Of a stretch of DNA of 9,507 nt, positions 1 to 7,010 are shown piece by piece. The notes beneath the pieces are model-generated. The model saw nothing but the letters and a program-made list of their open reading frames with translations. It was not told the DNA's origin and did no database searches. The stretch is from CBDHHC01 sp050633205 (GTDB taxonomy: Bacteria; Pseudomonadota; Alphaproteobacteria; Rhizobiales; CBDHHC01): assembly GCA_050633205.1 (NCBI GenBank), contig JBOEGA010000197.1, positions 1-9,507 of the forward strand, read 5' to 3'. The position numbers and the translations under genes were made by a program. Position 1 is the stretch's first letter. Every line of letters starts with the position of its first letter.

Positions 1-259
1 GGGCGGTTCTGCTCAGAAGATAAAGATTACATCTCAGGAGCGTGCTGCGGCTGTCAGCGCTGCGAAAGCCATGGGGTTGAATGTGTGTGGTGTTGATATG
101 CTGCGTTCAAATCATGGACCTGTTATTATGGAGATCAATTCGTCTCCGGGTATCGAAGGTATCGAGAAAGCTACGGAACTGGATATTGCAGGTAAGATTA
201 TTGAGTTTATCGAGAAGAATGCAAAACCGAATAACAGCAAGACGAAGGGTAAGGGGTAG
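1..259 (+). CDS. rimK: RimK, ribosomal protein S6 glutamate ligase (5'-truncated by window edge)
   Basis: This is the C-terminal end of an ATP-grasp ligase. The reading frame is open from base 2 and runs 85 codons to a TAG stop. The family adds glutamate residues to the C-terminus of ribosomal protein S6, using ATP, in the cytosol. The visible part holds the ATP-grasp core: a QERAAAVSAAKAMGLNVCGVD stretch, then the Mg-binding segment with E-I-N (VIMEINSSPG) and GIEGIEKAT followed by DIAGKIIEFIE. These match the end of E. coli RimK closely, from memory of that sequence. About two thirds of the usual 300 or so residues lie outside the window. The lysine-rich tail after IEKNAK is unstructured-looking. 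The first ATG in this frame (position 71) is internal, not the start. The gene converges on the next one with only 12 bp between the stop codons. Paralogous ATP-grasp ligases are the main alternative. Confidence 0.9.
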   Translation, partial: GGSAQKIKITSQERAAAVSAAKAMGLNVCGVDMLRSNHGPVIMEINSSPGIEGIEKATELDIAGKIIEFIEKNAKPNNSKTKGKG

Positions 260-270
260 ACCCCCTTTTT
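251..270 (+). terminator. Possible compact terminator overlapping the rimK stop
   Basis: A 6-bp stem (AAGGGG with CCCCTT) encloses the loop TAGAC, which contains the rimK stop codon. It runs directly into a T tract (TTTTT overall). The stem is short, so it may be weak. It points along the + strand and would end rimK transcription just before the convergent gene. Confidence 0.4.
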
Positions 271-271
271 C

Positions 272-1300
272 TTACGACACTTCTGGCATTGAATATATGT
301 TGCTGGCTTCTATGAAACCGTAGCCATTCTGGTGGGCATAGGCGGCTGGTTCATATATTTTTCTGAATGGTGTCGAAAGCTTTTCGCGGGTTTCTGTTGT
401 GAGGTTCTGTTTAACTGAATCATCGACCCAGCAGAAGATGAGATCTTCTTTGTGGTGCTCCAGGGTATCCAGGAACAGTTTCATTTTCTCAGGCGGGACG
501 AAGCCGCCTAGTGAATAGTTTTCCGTTATGGTTTCTTCCAGATAGGCTTCAAGATAGGGAATTTCCTGCAGGAGTGGTTCGAACAGGGCCGTTGGTCTTT
601 CAAAGATATGAGAGACATTTACATTGATCTGTTCGAACAGTCTGGTTGGCCAATAGTTTCCTTTTCCTACCCAGCCGGGATGGATTTCTGATGAGAATTT
701 TACAGATTCATAAAGAGCCTGCATGATGAGTTCCTGTGGGTCCATTGCCTGTTCTTCGCCATCAACGGGGACCATAATTCGGCTTTTGCCAAGATTCTGG
801 TAAACCTCGCGAAGTACATTGAGTGGGGCTTCCAGTTCGTCAATGATTGTTGCCAGACTGTTGCTTTGATTAAGTTCATTGTGCTGAATATGGTCTTCCA
901 GAGAGTTATAACCATTGATGAGGTCAATGGAGCTGGTGTTTTTTCTCAGGATTGTATCCAGTCGGGGGAGCATTGAACGGGCTAAGCCTTCAATAGAACT
1001 TCCTGCGTATTCAAGATAGGAAGCATGGATCTCCAGAGCTTCAGACAGGTCCTGCCCTACATTGAAAAAAGGGCGGCCCCAGATATAAAGTTCGCTGTTG
1101 AAATCTTTCAGGGCAGGGTTATTTTTTAGCAGGCAGTCATTTGCAGCAAGAGCCCAGCTCATCGCTTCAAAGCGTGTAAGAGCAGTTTTAGCAGCCTGTT
1201 CCAGCAAGTCATCTATGTTACCCGTTCCCATTATGTAAGGGATAATGCGGTCTTTGAGCAGACTGATATTCACCGAATGATTGCTGTATATGAGCTCCAT
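272..1300 (-). CDS. Unrecognised 342-residue soluble protein
   Basis: I do not recognise this family. The frame could extend upstream to 1381. I start at the ATG at 1300 because a perfect AGGAGG lies four bases before it, and the extra 27 codons read as non-protein-like sequence. The product has no signal peptide and no membrane segment. It is rich in Leu, Glu and Asn and appears mostly helical. Conspicuous patches are IWGRPFFNVGQ (about residues 73-83), a region rich in W, G and P, HPGWVGKGNYWPTRLFEQ (207-224), and FCWVDDSVKQN (289-299). The tail is aromatic (YGFIEASNIYSMPEVS). No nucleotide-binding or catalytic motif is evident, and there are few cysteines. It is transcribed towards rimK and away from the DUF255 gene's terminator, so it is probably monocistronic. 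Coding status is well supported by length, ribosome binding site and composition; the function is unknown. Confidence 0.8.
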   Translation of the reverse strand: MELIYSNHSVNISLLKDRIIPYIMGTGNIDDLLEQAAKTALTRFEAMSWALAANDCLLKNNPALKDFNSELYIWGRPFFNVGQDLSEALEIHASYLEYAGSSIEGLARSMLPRLDTILRKNTSSIDLINGYNSLEDHIQHNELNQSNSLATIIDELEAPLNVLREVYQNLGKSRIMVPVDGEEQAMDPQELIMQALYESVKFSSEIHPGWVGKGNYWPTRLFEQINVNVSHIFERPTALFEPLLQEIPYLEAYLEETITENYSLGGFVPPEKMKLFLDTLEHHKEDLIFCWVDDSVKQNLTTETREKLSTPFRKIYEPAAYAHQNGYGFIEASNIYSMPEVS

Positions 1301-1304
1301 GCTG

Positions 1305-1310
1305 CCTCCT
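1305..1310 (-). promoter_or_regulatory. Ribosome binding site fixing the start of the 342-residue protein
   Basis: A perfect AGGAGG on the minus strand sits four bases before the ATG at 1300. It decides against the upstream ATG at 1381, which lies at the edge of the neighbouring terminator region. Confidence 0.75.
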
Positions 1311-1394
1311 GCGATTTTTGTTATTACTGATTTATTGCATTGGCATAATAAAGCAAGGGCATTTTGCCGGAGAGTTGTCACAGGTGAGGGTTTT

Positions 1395-1449
1395 AATAAA
1401 AAAAGGAAGCAATCTTCGGCATTGGAGGGAGGGCGTTCAGATTGCTTCC
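1395..1449 (-). terminator. Intrinsic terminator of the DUF255 gene
   Basis: On the minus strand, GGAAGCAATCT (1439-1449) and AGATTGCTTCC (1405-1415) form a perfect 11-bp stem around a 23-nt loop. Seven T residues follow directly (A tract at 1398-1404 on the + strand). It begins about 30 bases after the TAG stop of the DUF255 gene, so it should isolate that gene from the 342-residue gene downstream. Confidence 0.9.
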
Positions 1450-1477
1450 ATAAGAGTTTTTTATTTTTGGGCGTTTC

Positions 1478-3289
1478 CTATTTTTTTGTTGCAACCTCGC
1501 GCTTTGTTATGCGGGTTCCCATCATTCGTTTTACTGCCTTGTCCAGGCCCTGCGGGTTAAATACAGGGAGAGAGCAAACCTGATTTGCACAGGCAAAGGC
1601 TGCTGCTTTATCAAGTTCGGGATAAGTGACATCCGGGTTGATCATGGGCCCTTCCCTGGTGTCCCAGAAATCTACTCGTTTATAATCAATGGCAAGTTTT
1701 AGAGCGGCCTTGTGAAGAGCTTTCGCAGCCGGGTCGTCCTTTTTGCCAACGATTGTAATATGGGCAGGCTCCAGGGCAAGGTTATCATCAGCCATGATAA
1801 TGCCGACCAGAAATCTGCGTTGATTGACTATTTTCTCTGCTGTCAGATAACGCATGGCATATTCAGCCATTTCTCTGTATTTCTTTTTGCCGTGATAGCG
1901 ATGTATAAGGTTGGCAAGGTGAGCAAGCTGAATATTTTCTTCGATGTTGATAAAAGGTTTTTTGAAGATGCCTTTTGTTGTGCTGGTGGTTTTTGCAGTG
2001 ATAAAACCGATGGCTTTGCTTCTGAAGTTATCGTTTATGAAGTCCAATGCCTTCGCTGATGCAATCAGCCATTTGCGGTCACCAGTGGTTTCATAGAGTT
2101 TTATCAGTGCTAACCCCATAGAGAGTGTGTCGGCTATAAATGGTCCTGCTTTATCTTTAGCACCATGGCTGAAGCCACCACCTGTCAGTGAGCGGTTTTT
2201 GATGATCCAGTCTGCTGCTATAGTTGCATGCTGTAATATTTTTATATCGCCTGTTACGCTATAAAGGGAAAGAAGTCCTGATATAGCCCAACCATTTTCA
2301 CGGGCGTAGAGATTTTTATCAACTTTCGGCTGCTTTCCAAGCTTGTTGCGTTCTTTTGATTTCAGGCTGTAAAATTCCTTACCAAGCATTTTATTGTCTA
2401 CATCTGCATCCTGGCTTGTGTAAAATGCACCTTCGGGACTACGTAAACGGGTTATCAGATAATGATATATTTCCTGTGATGCCTTAAGGTATTTCGGGTC
2501 CCCAAACAGTGCATAACCCTGAGCGTAGATTCGCATATTGTTATACTGGTACCACATGATTTTTTCGTAATGGGGGGCGGACCAGTCGCGTTCGTGTGAG
2601 TATTGGTAAACTCCACCCCATTCTGTATCCATTAGGTTCAGGCCAGCATCAAGGCTGGCTTTTACACGAGTTATTGCAGTTGCATCTCCACGACGTGCCT
2701 GTTCAAGAGCATAGTTCAGACTATCCGGGTGGAGGAATTTAAGTCTTTTACCCCATGCGCCATGCTCTTCGTCATAGGTTGAATCCTGCAGATCAGTTAT
2801 TGTTTTTCGTTGCAGGTCATTCAGGAATACTGATGCGGGTTTGGTTACCTGAGGAGTTTTGTATACAGGCGGTACTTTTTCAGGATTGTTGAGAATGGTA
2901 CTAAGGTAAGCAATCATCAGGCTTGGGCGGATGAAACCTCTGAATTTTGCAACTTCATTTCCGTCGCCATCAAATATGATTGTAGCTGGCCAGCCCCAGT
3001 CACCATATCTGCTTGCCAGATCAGGATGTGCATCCTGGTCAGCCCTAACGGTTATATAGCCCTGTTTCAGATATTTGATGACCTCAGGGTGGCTGTAGGT
3101 TCGCTCTTCCATGAAATGGCACCAGTGGCACCATACAGCTTCAAGGTCCAGAATAACGTATTTCTTTTGAGCTTTGGCATCTCTGAAGGCTGTATCGTTC
3201 CAGTCTCTCCATTTCAGTTCGCCGGAGTAAGATGTCTGGATACAGGCCAGGGATATTAAAATAACCAGAACAGCTCTGAAATATGCCAT
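1478..3289 (-). CDS. Secreted thioredoxin-fold DUF255 protein (YyaL/SSP411-like)
   Basis: This 603-residue protein begins with a signal peptide (hydrophobic core in residues 4-17, likely cleavage near residue 22). A thioredoxin-like DUF255 domain follows, with the family's CHWCH motif (C54, C57, H58) and a cis-proline-type loop in DWGWPATIIF (P101). The rest, about residues 160-590, resembles the alpha/alpha-barrel part of YyaL/SSP411 proteins: GGVYQYSHERDWSAPHYEK (about 225-243), FYTSQDADV (289-297), and a C-terminal pair of cysteines in CANQVCSLPVFNP (C567, C572). The family's biochemical role is not firmly established. The CXXC-type motif suggests a redox or thiol function, and the barrel resembles sugar-processing enzymes, but both are inference. 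A GGAG lies about 11 bases before the ATG. The signal peptide suggests a periplasmic form, whereas many relatives are cytosolic and somewhat longer. The gene stands alone, with its own terminator and a divergent neighbour upstream. Confidence 0.88.
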   Translation of the reverse strand: MAYFRAVLVILISLACIQTSYSGELKWRDWNDTAFRDAKAQKKYVILDLEAVWCHWCHFMEERTYSHPEVIKYLKQGYITVRADQDAHPDLASRYGDWGWPATIIFDGDGNEVAKFRGFIRPSLMIAYLSTILNNPEKVPPVYKTPQVTKPASVFLNDLQRKTITDLQDSTYDEEHGAWGKRLKFLHPDSLNYALEQARRGDATAITRVKASLDAGLNLMDTEWGGVYQYSHERDWSAPHYEKIMWYQYNNMRIYAQGYALFGDPKYLKASQEIYHYLITRLRSPEGAFYTSQDADVDNKMLGKEFYSLKSKERNKLGKQPKVDKNLYARENGWAISGLLSLYSVTGDIKILQHATIAADWIIKNRSLTGGGFSHGAKDKAGPFIADTLSMGLALIKLYETTGDRKWLIASAKALDFINDNFRSKAIGFITAKTTSTTKGIFKKPFINIEENIQLAHLANLIHRYHGKKKYREMAEYAMRYLTAEKIVNQRRFLVGIIMADDNLALEPAHITIVGKKDDPAAKALHKAALKLAIDYKRVDFWDTREGPMINPDVTYPELDKAAAFACANQVCSLPVFNPQGLDKAVKRMMGTRITKREVATKK

Positions 3290-3613
3290 GAGAACGGTTT
3301 CTCCATAAGGTTTAACTAATTGTACGTATGTTAGGGGAATTGGGTTTCAGCAGTCCAATCAAGATCAGGTGACGTGAATTTGACCTTGATGGAATATATT
3401 GGCTAATTCGATGATTAATATCGAATAAATTCGCTCGACAGTTGAAGGTTTCAGGGAGCATATATCCCGTGCTCTGACGGAAGCGGGGTTGCAGATCAGG
3501 TTGGTTTCTCTGCTGCGATCTTTGAATATGTTGCATGGGGCAGTGATTTGTTGTGCCAGTCTGCATTTCGGGATGCAGGTGGCGTTACATGTTGTTTTTT
3601 ATGAGGAAATAAA
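3290..3613. other. Divergent intergenic region between the DUF255 and peptidoglycan-binding genes
   Basis: This 324-bp stretch must hold the promoters of both flanking genes, which are divergent. I see no credible ORF in it. Three dyads stand out. ATTCGAT/ATCGAAT (3406-3412 and 3420-3426) has a 7-nt spacer. CTGCAT/ATGCAG (3561-3566 and 3573-3578) has a 6-nt spacer and lies 36 bp before the + start, so it could be a leader hairpin. ATCAAG/CTTGAT (3358-3363 and 3385-3390) is more widely spaced. No clear -35/-10 pair was found for either direction. Confidence 0.5.
3406..3426. repeat. Inverted repeat ATTCGAT-N7-ATCGAAT, possible operator
   Basis: Two perfect 7-bp arms (3406-3412 and 3420-3426) flank an AT-rich 7-nt centre, giving a 14-bp centre-to-centre spacing. 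A half-site-like AATTCG recurs just downstream at about 3428-3433. It lies about 117 bp upstream of the DUF255 start and about 190 bp upstream of the peptidoglycan-binding gene. A regulator-binding role is only inferred. Confidence 0.35.
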
Positions 3614-3940
3614 ATGAAAACGACTAAAATCTTCGCAATTTTGTCTCTATTGGTTTTTTCTCTGGTTTCAGTGTCGGCTGTATCTACGACATCTTTGGCA
3701 AAAGAGCCTGTAAAGAAAGCAGCTATTAAAAAAGCAAAAATGACAAAAGCCAAAGCTCCACGAGTTTCAATCTACCTGAAAGCTCAAAAAGCATTGGTTC
3801 AGCAAGGCGCTTCTCTGAAAGTTGACGGTAAATGGGGTCGTAAATCCCGCTCTGCTCTTAAGGCATTCCAGAAAAAGAATGGTCTTAAAGCTAACGGCAG
3901 ACTTACCAGAGCAACAAAAGCTAAACTATTGGGTGCATAA
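3614..3940 (+). CDS. Small secreted peptidoglycan-binding domain protein
   Basis: This 108-residue product has three parts. First is a signal peptide (residues 1-29, MKTTK then a long hydrophobic core, likely cleaved after SLA). Then comes a lysine/alanine-rich linker of about 20 residues. Last is one PG_binding_1-type domain (about 53-106), which shows the usual LKVDGKWGRKSRSALKAFQ pattern, then NGLKANGRLTRATKAKLLG at the end. Such domains bind the cell wall and are normally attached to hydrolases or transpeptidases. Here there is no catalytic module, so the protein probably acts as a wall-binding or accessory factor in the periplasm. The mature protein is very basic. GAGGA lies six bases before the ATG. 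A strong hairpin terminator follows the stop at once, so the gene is a single unit. Domain assignment is confident; the role is not known. Confidence 0.87.
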   Translation: MKTTKIFAILSLLVFSLVSVSAVSTTSLAKEPVKKAAIKKAKMTKAKAPRVSIYLKAQKALVQQGASLKVDGKWGRKSRSALKAFQKKNGLKANGRLTRATKAKLLGA

Positions 3941-3949
3941 CTCACTGAC

Positions 3950-3995
3950 AGGGTCCTGTGCCGGTTTTTACAAAATCGGACAGGGCCTTTGTATT
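3950..3995 (+). terminator. Terminator of the peptidoglycan-binding gene
   Basis: A long, slightly bulged hairpin begins ten bases after the stop codon. AGGGTCCTGT and CCGGTTTT on the left arm pair with AAAATCGG and ACAGGGCCT on the right, around a 3-nt loop. Two single-base bulges and two G-T pairs interrupt it. It ends in the T-rich tail TTTGTATT. Confidence 0.75.
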
Positions 3996-4088
3996 CCCAC
4001 CATAGTCTTTCTCGTTCTACCCTCCGGTTTGATGACTTGCCATTCCTATCCAGAAGTTTCATATTGCAGAAAATCTTGATTTTTTGGT

Positions 4089-4093
4089 GGGAG
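4089..4093 (+). promoter_or_regulatory. Ribosome binding site supporting a GTG start
   Basis: GGGAG lies seven bases before the GTG at 4101. This supports the non-ATG start, which is also needed to keep the first cysteine pair of the zinc ribbon. Confidence 0.7.
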
Positions 4094-4100
4094 AGAAGTT

Positions 4101-4544
4101 GTGCATATTGTCTGTTCAGAGTGTAATCAGAAAATACAAGACAAAACGGTTCCCTGTCCTCATTGCGGGACTACATTTCAAAAAACAAAACTCCCTATAG
4201 ACAAGGCAGTCTTTCTCAAAAATAAAAATTACTGGATCGTAACGGCTGTTATTCTGTTTATTGCCATGGTTAGTAATCCAACGCGTCAGAATTTTGAGAA
4301 AAAGATAGACCTGGTTTTTGCTAATGGTCTGAAAAATGAGGATAGTTTTTCCAGAAGCCTGTTTAAGGCTGCCTGTGAGACTGTTGATGACCAATGTGTA
4401 CAACAGCTCAGTGCGCAGAAAAAAACGGAGTATAATGGCTATCTTTTTATGGCCATCGGACATGTCAATCTGGATAAGCACAAAAGAGTTTGTGCCGGAG
4501 CGTTTGGTGTATGGTTGCGCTGCTGGGATATCAAGAAGAGGTAA
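4101..4544 (+). CDS. Zinc-ribbon protein with one membrane segment
   Basis: This 147-residue protein starts at GTG. Residues 5-22 form a zinc ribbon with two CXXC knuckles (C5, C8, C19, C22; the second reads CPHCG). A basic stretch follows, then one hydrophobic segment (about 43-57, YWIVTAVILFIAMV), and then a C-terminal domain of about 90 residues that begins SNPTRQNF. With no signal peptide, the ribbon is expected in the cytosol and the C-terminal domain in the periplasm. The C-terminal domain has four cysteines (C92, C99, C131, C141) that could form disulfides there. The pattern of N-P-T after the membrane segment, a YLFMAIG strand and a late GAFGVWLRC strand recalls small DUF4359-type proteins, but this is a weak resemblance. 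The function is unknown. The gene has its own terminator and converges on the AAA+ gene, 37 bp away. Confidence 0.8.
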   Translation: MHIVCSECNQKIQDKTVPCPHCGTTFQKTKLPIDKAVFLKNKNYWIVTAVILFIAMVSNPTRQNFEKKIDLVFANGLKNEDSFSRSLFKAACETVDDQCVQQLSAQKKTEYNGYLFMAIGHVNLDKHKRVCAGAFGVWLRCWDIKKR

Positions 4545-4551
4545 TCTGTAT

Positions 4552-4583
4552 TTCCCGACCATTTCTGATCGGGAATTTTATTT
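4552..4583 (+). terminator. Terminator of the zinc-ribbon gene
   Basis: TTCCCGA (4552-4558) and TCGGGAA (4569-4575) form a 7-bp stem with a 10-nt loop, followed by TTTTATTT. The tail overlaps the last codon of the convergent AAA+ gene. The minus-strand side has no comparable T tract, so it is mainly a + strand terminator. Confidence 0.8.
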
Positions 4584-6636
4584 ATGCTCTGAAACCAATC
4601 GGAGATTGTGAGCCCGGTTTAGCCTGGCTTATTTCAGATAGCAGGTTTACAACGCCTGACTTGTTGCGCAGAAGTCCAAGGAATTCAGACTGTTTTTTAG
4701 CCTGAGCAAAGTCGCCAGGTGTCAGGTTTTCAAACAGCAGCCCATGCTGTGGTGCTGTATTCCACCCAAAAAATACCTTATAGGCTCGTTGCAGCGCTTC
4801 AGCATCAAGATAGTCAAACTGCATGTGGAATGTGAAACGTCTCAGAGAAGCTGAGTCCATTTTATCCATCAGGTTTGTTGTAAAGCAAACTGGAAGCGGG
4901 TGTTCCTCCATCCAGGTCAGCATCTCATTGACCTGCGTAACTTCCCAGGAGCGGTGCGCCTGAGTTCGGTCATACAGGAATGAATCAGCTTCATCGAATA
5001 TCAGAAGGGCGTTCGTATCGCGTGCCTCTTCGAAAGAGGATGCTATCTGTTGTTCTGACTGACCTACATAGGGGCCAAGCAGGTCCGAAGCTCTTTTATG
5101 AAGAGTATCAATGCCAAGGCGCTCAGCTATATATCTGGCATATGCAGATTTACCAGTGCCCGAGGGACCAGAGAAGCATAAAGAGAAGCCCATGGACTCT
5201 GCGTCAGTCAGTCTGTCTGCCAGTTCCAGCAGGTTTCTGTTTGCCCGGCTAAGCAATGGATCAAAGTCTGGAATTTCTGCGACTGCCTTGGGAGTTCCAC
5301 CAGAAACGGCACGGATAATTCCGCTTGCTGCACGTTCTATCTGTTTTTCTCCACCACCAGCATATTTGGCGGCTTTCAGTGCATTTTCCAGTACTGCCGG
5401 AGTTGCGTCAATTTTTTTAGAGAGACGTTCAACTTCACGCTTGGTCAGCTTAACCCCAACACGTTTTGAAAGGCGACGCAAAATACGTTCGCGTTGTCGT
5501 GCAGGCGGTTTTTTCAGCTCGATTGCAAGAGTCATGCGGCGCAGAATTGCCGGATCTATCTCAGATATATTGTTTGAAGTCCATAATACCGGTACCGGAT
5601 TGTTTTCCAGCAGTCGATTTATGTATAGCTTGGAGCCTCCGCGGCGCATTAGCTGCCAGGCGATGTCTTCCATTTCATCGAAGAGGATCGCTGTTTTCTC
5701 TGCTCCGTTCATAAGGCGAAGTGCAAAGACAAGGTCAGACAAGCGTGCAGAGCGGTCGCTCTCGCCATCTATAGAAGAATCTTCTCCAGAGGCATAAAGA
5801 GACAGGCCGGAAGCTTTTGCCGCGACTTTGGTCAGCTCGGTTTTTCCTGATCCGGGAGGGCCATAGAGGAGTATATTTACACCTTTGGCCTTTTCAGCAA
5901 CAGCACCTTTAAGGACAGAGGTAATCATATCTCTGTCTGTTGATATGTGATCATAGTCTCCGGGAACAATGCCTGGTGTAATTGTGTCGCCTAACAGGTT
6001 GTGGCGGAGATCTGAAAAGCCGGTAAAGTCCTGGTCCAGGCTGTTATCCAGGCGGGCAGGAATAGAATATCTGCCACCAGGACCACTGATTTCCTGATTT
6101 CCTTCACGATATTGCAGCAGGCCGCTTGCAATGAGTTCTCCTGTCGGAGAAATAAGGCGGTCTACAACACGGGCATTTTCGCCTACGAGCACTGCAATAG
6201 CGCGATTGATAGGACCAGCAGCCTCAGCAACACTGTCACAGAAGTACTGAACCTGTTCAAATCGGGTATAGCAGGCTATTAGGTTAACTATTTTCCAGGC
6301 TATATCGGGCAAGCCAAGAGATTTGACCAGAAGCTCCAGATTGCCTGCGATAGGCTCCGGGCGTCCAGTCTGATCTGCAGCTTCACGGAGTTCATGGATA
6401 ACTTCATCCCGATGTGTCTGATAAGCCTTTGAAAAGTCATTTAGACTGGCTCCACCGGAATATATATTGCCAATAGATTTTGTCAGCGCTTTAGGAAGTG
6501 GAAGGTTTAGAAGATCTGCCCTATCGTTCAGCCAGTATAATACATACCGAGTGGAGCGCACAGGCATGTCGCCGCGCTCAAGCACACGTGATACGTATCT
6601 TGCTATTAGTCCGCGTTCTATGTCGTTGATGGACAA
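4582..6636 (-). CDS. Tandem AAA+ ATPase with two intact ATP-binding modules
   Basis: This 684-residue cytosolic protein carries two AAA+ modules after an N-terminal region of about 230 residues that I do not recognise. Module 1 has Walker A GPPGSGKT (259-266), Walker B AILFDEMED (316-324), sensor-1-like WTSNN (352-356) and paired arginines at 366-367. Module 2 has Walker A GPSGTGKS (490-497), a pore-loop-like GPYVGQSE (521-528, aromatic Y523), Walker B LLIFDEAD (544-551), TTN (586-588) and R599/R600. Both sites look competent for ATP hydrolysis. The Y-V-G loop suggests that module 2 threads or remodels a protein substrate; module 1 lacks an obvious equivalent. It resembles CDC48/FtsH-class AAA domains but has no protease domain and no recognisable CDC48 N-domain. 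The start is TTG, with GGAG eight bases upstream; the first internal ATG (residue 24) has no good binding site. No substrate or partner is visible next to it. Confidence 0.88.
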   Translation of the reverse strand: MSINDIERGLIARYVSRVLERGDMPVRSTRYVLYWLNDRADLLNLPLPKALTKSIGNIYSGGASLNDFSKAYQTHRDEVIHELREAADQTGRPEPIAGNLELLVKSLGLPDIAWKIVNLIACYTRFEQVQYFCDSVAEAAGPINRAIAVLVGENARVVDRLISPTGELIASGLLQYREGNQEISGPGGRYSIPARLDNSLDQDFTGFSDLRHNLLGDTITPGIVPGDYDHISTDRDMITSVLKGAVAEKAKGVNILLYGPPGSGKTELTKVAAKASGLSLYASGEDSSIDGESDRSARLSDLVFALRLMNGAEKTAILFDEMEDIAWQLMRRGGSKLYINRLLENNPVPVLWTSNNISEIDPAILRRMTLAIELKKPPARQRERILRRLSKRVGVKLTKREVERLSKKIDATPAVLENALKAAKYAGGGEKQIERAASGIIRAVSGGTPKAVAEIPDFDPLLSRANRNLLELADRLTDAESMGFSLCFSGPSGTGKSAYARYIAERLGIDTLHKRASDLLGPYVGQSEQQIASSFEEARDTNALLIFDEADSFLYDRTQAHRSWEVTQVNEMLTWMEEHPLPVCFTTNLMDKMDSASLRRFTFHMQFDYLDAEALQRAYKVFFGWNTAPQHGLLFENLTPGDFAQAKKQSEFLGLLRNKSGVVNLLSEISQAKPGSQSPIGFRA

Positions 6637-6644
6637 AGATATTA

Positions 6645-6648
6645 CTCC
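6645..6648 (-). promoter_or_regulatory. Ribosome binding site deciding the TTG start of the AAA+ gene
   Basis: GGAG on the minus strand lies eight bases before the TTG at 6636, which is good spacing. No ATG in this frame lies near it; the first internal one is 69 bases further in. Confidence 0.6.
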
Positions 6649-6734
6649 GTACGGGTCAGGGGTTGTTGACGTCTTGCGTTTACTTTCAGGATTGATAAAC
6701 CCGACTCAAAGTCAGTCGAACTTCAGGTAATCCC

Positions 6735-6740
6735 ATTATA
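6735..6740 (-). promoter_or_regulatory. Candidate -10 element (TATAAT) upstream of the AAA+ gene
   Basis: A consensus TATAAT on the minus strand lies about 99 bp before the TTG start. The matching -35 region is poor (GGTTAA at 17-bp spacing), so this is only a candidate. Confidence 0.35.
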
Positions 6741-6957
6741 TTCTCTGAAAAATCTAATTAACCCAATGTTTATATAGTCTCTGTGACAAATCTGAGAAGA
6801 GCGATTGAGAAATATAGTTATAGCCCGGTTGAAGATTCTGCAAAACAAAAAAGAGAAGAATAACTAATACGGTTAATTTGCCAGTGTGCAGATGCTATGA
6901 AATGAGCAGGTGGAGCCGGGATATATCAGCTCTCATATACTAAATTGTGCGATTTAT

Positions 6958-7010
6958 GTAAAATGAAATGAGCCTGCATTATTTTCGGTGATTATGGGAA
7001 ATGCAGGCTC
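6958..7010 (-). terminator. Intrinsic terminator of asd
   Basis: GAGCCTGCATT (7000-7010 read on the minus strand) and AATGCAGGCTC (6970-6980) form a perfect 11-bp stem with a 19-nt loop. The T-rich tail ATTTCATTTTAC follows. It starts 15 bases after the asd stop. A weaker T tract (TGATTTTGTT) on the other side could give some + strand activity, but no + strand gene is present there. Confidence 0.85.

Noticed and set aside
1301..1381. N-terminal extension of the 342-residue protein to the ATG at 1381
   Set aside because: The AGGAGG before the ATG at 1300 lies inside the extension, and the extension would begin next to the neighbouring terminator.
3496..3753. Minus-strand open frame across the start of the peptidoglycan-binding gene
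   Set aside because: It overlaps the well-supported signal peptide region on the other strand and has no start signal of its own.
5111..5797. 228-codon + strand open frame inside the AAA+ gene
   Set aside because: It is fully antisense to conserved AAA+ motifs, is rich in Ser and Arg as complement frames often are, and has no ribosome binding site.
6760..6955. Possible small RNA gene ending at the asd terminator hairpin on the + strand
   Set aside because: There is no clear promoter, and the + strand T tract after the hairpin is weak. The hairpin is fully explained as the asd terminator.
6897..6973. Direct repeat ATGAAATGAGC at 6897-6907 and 6963-6973
   Set aside because: It is only 11 bases in AT-rich sequence, and the second copy is partly inside the asd terminator stem. 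No sign of an insertion or attachment site.
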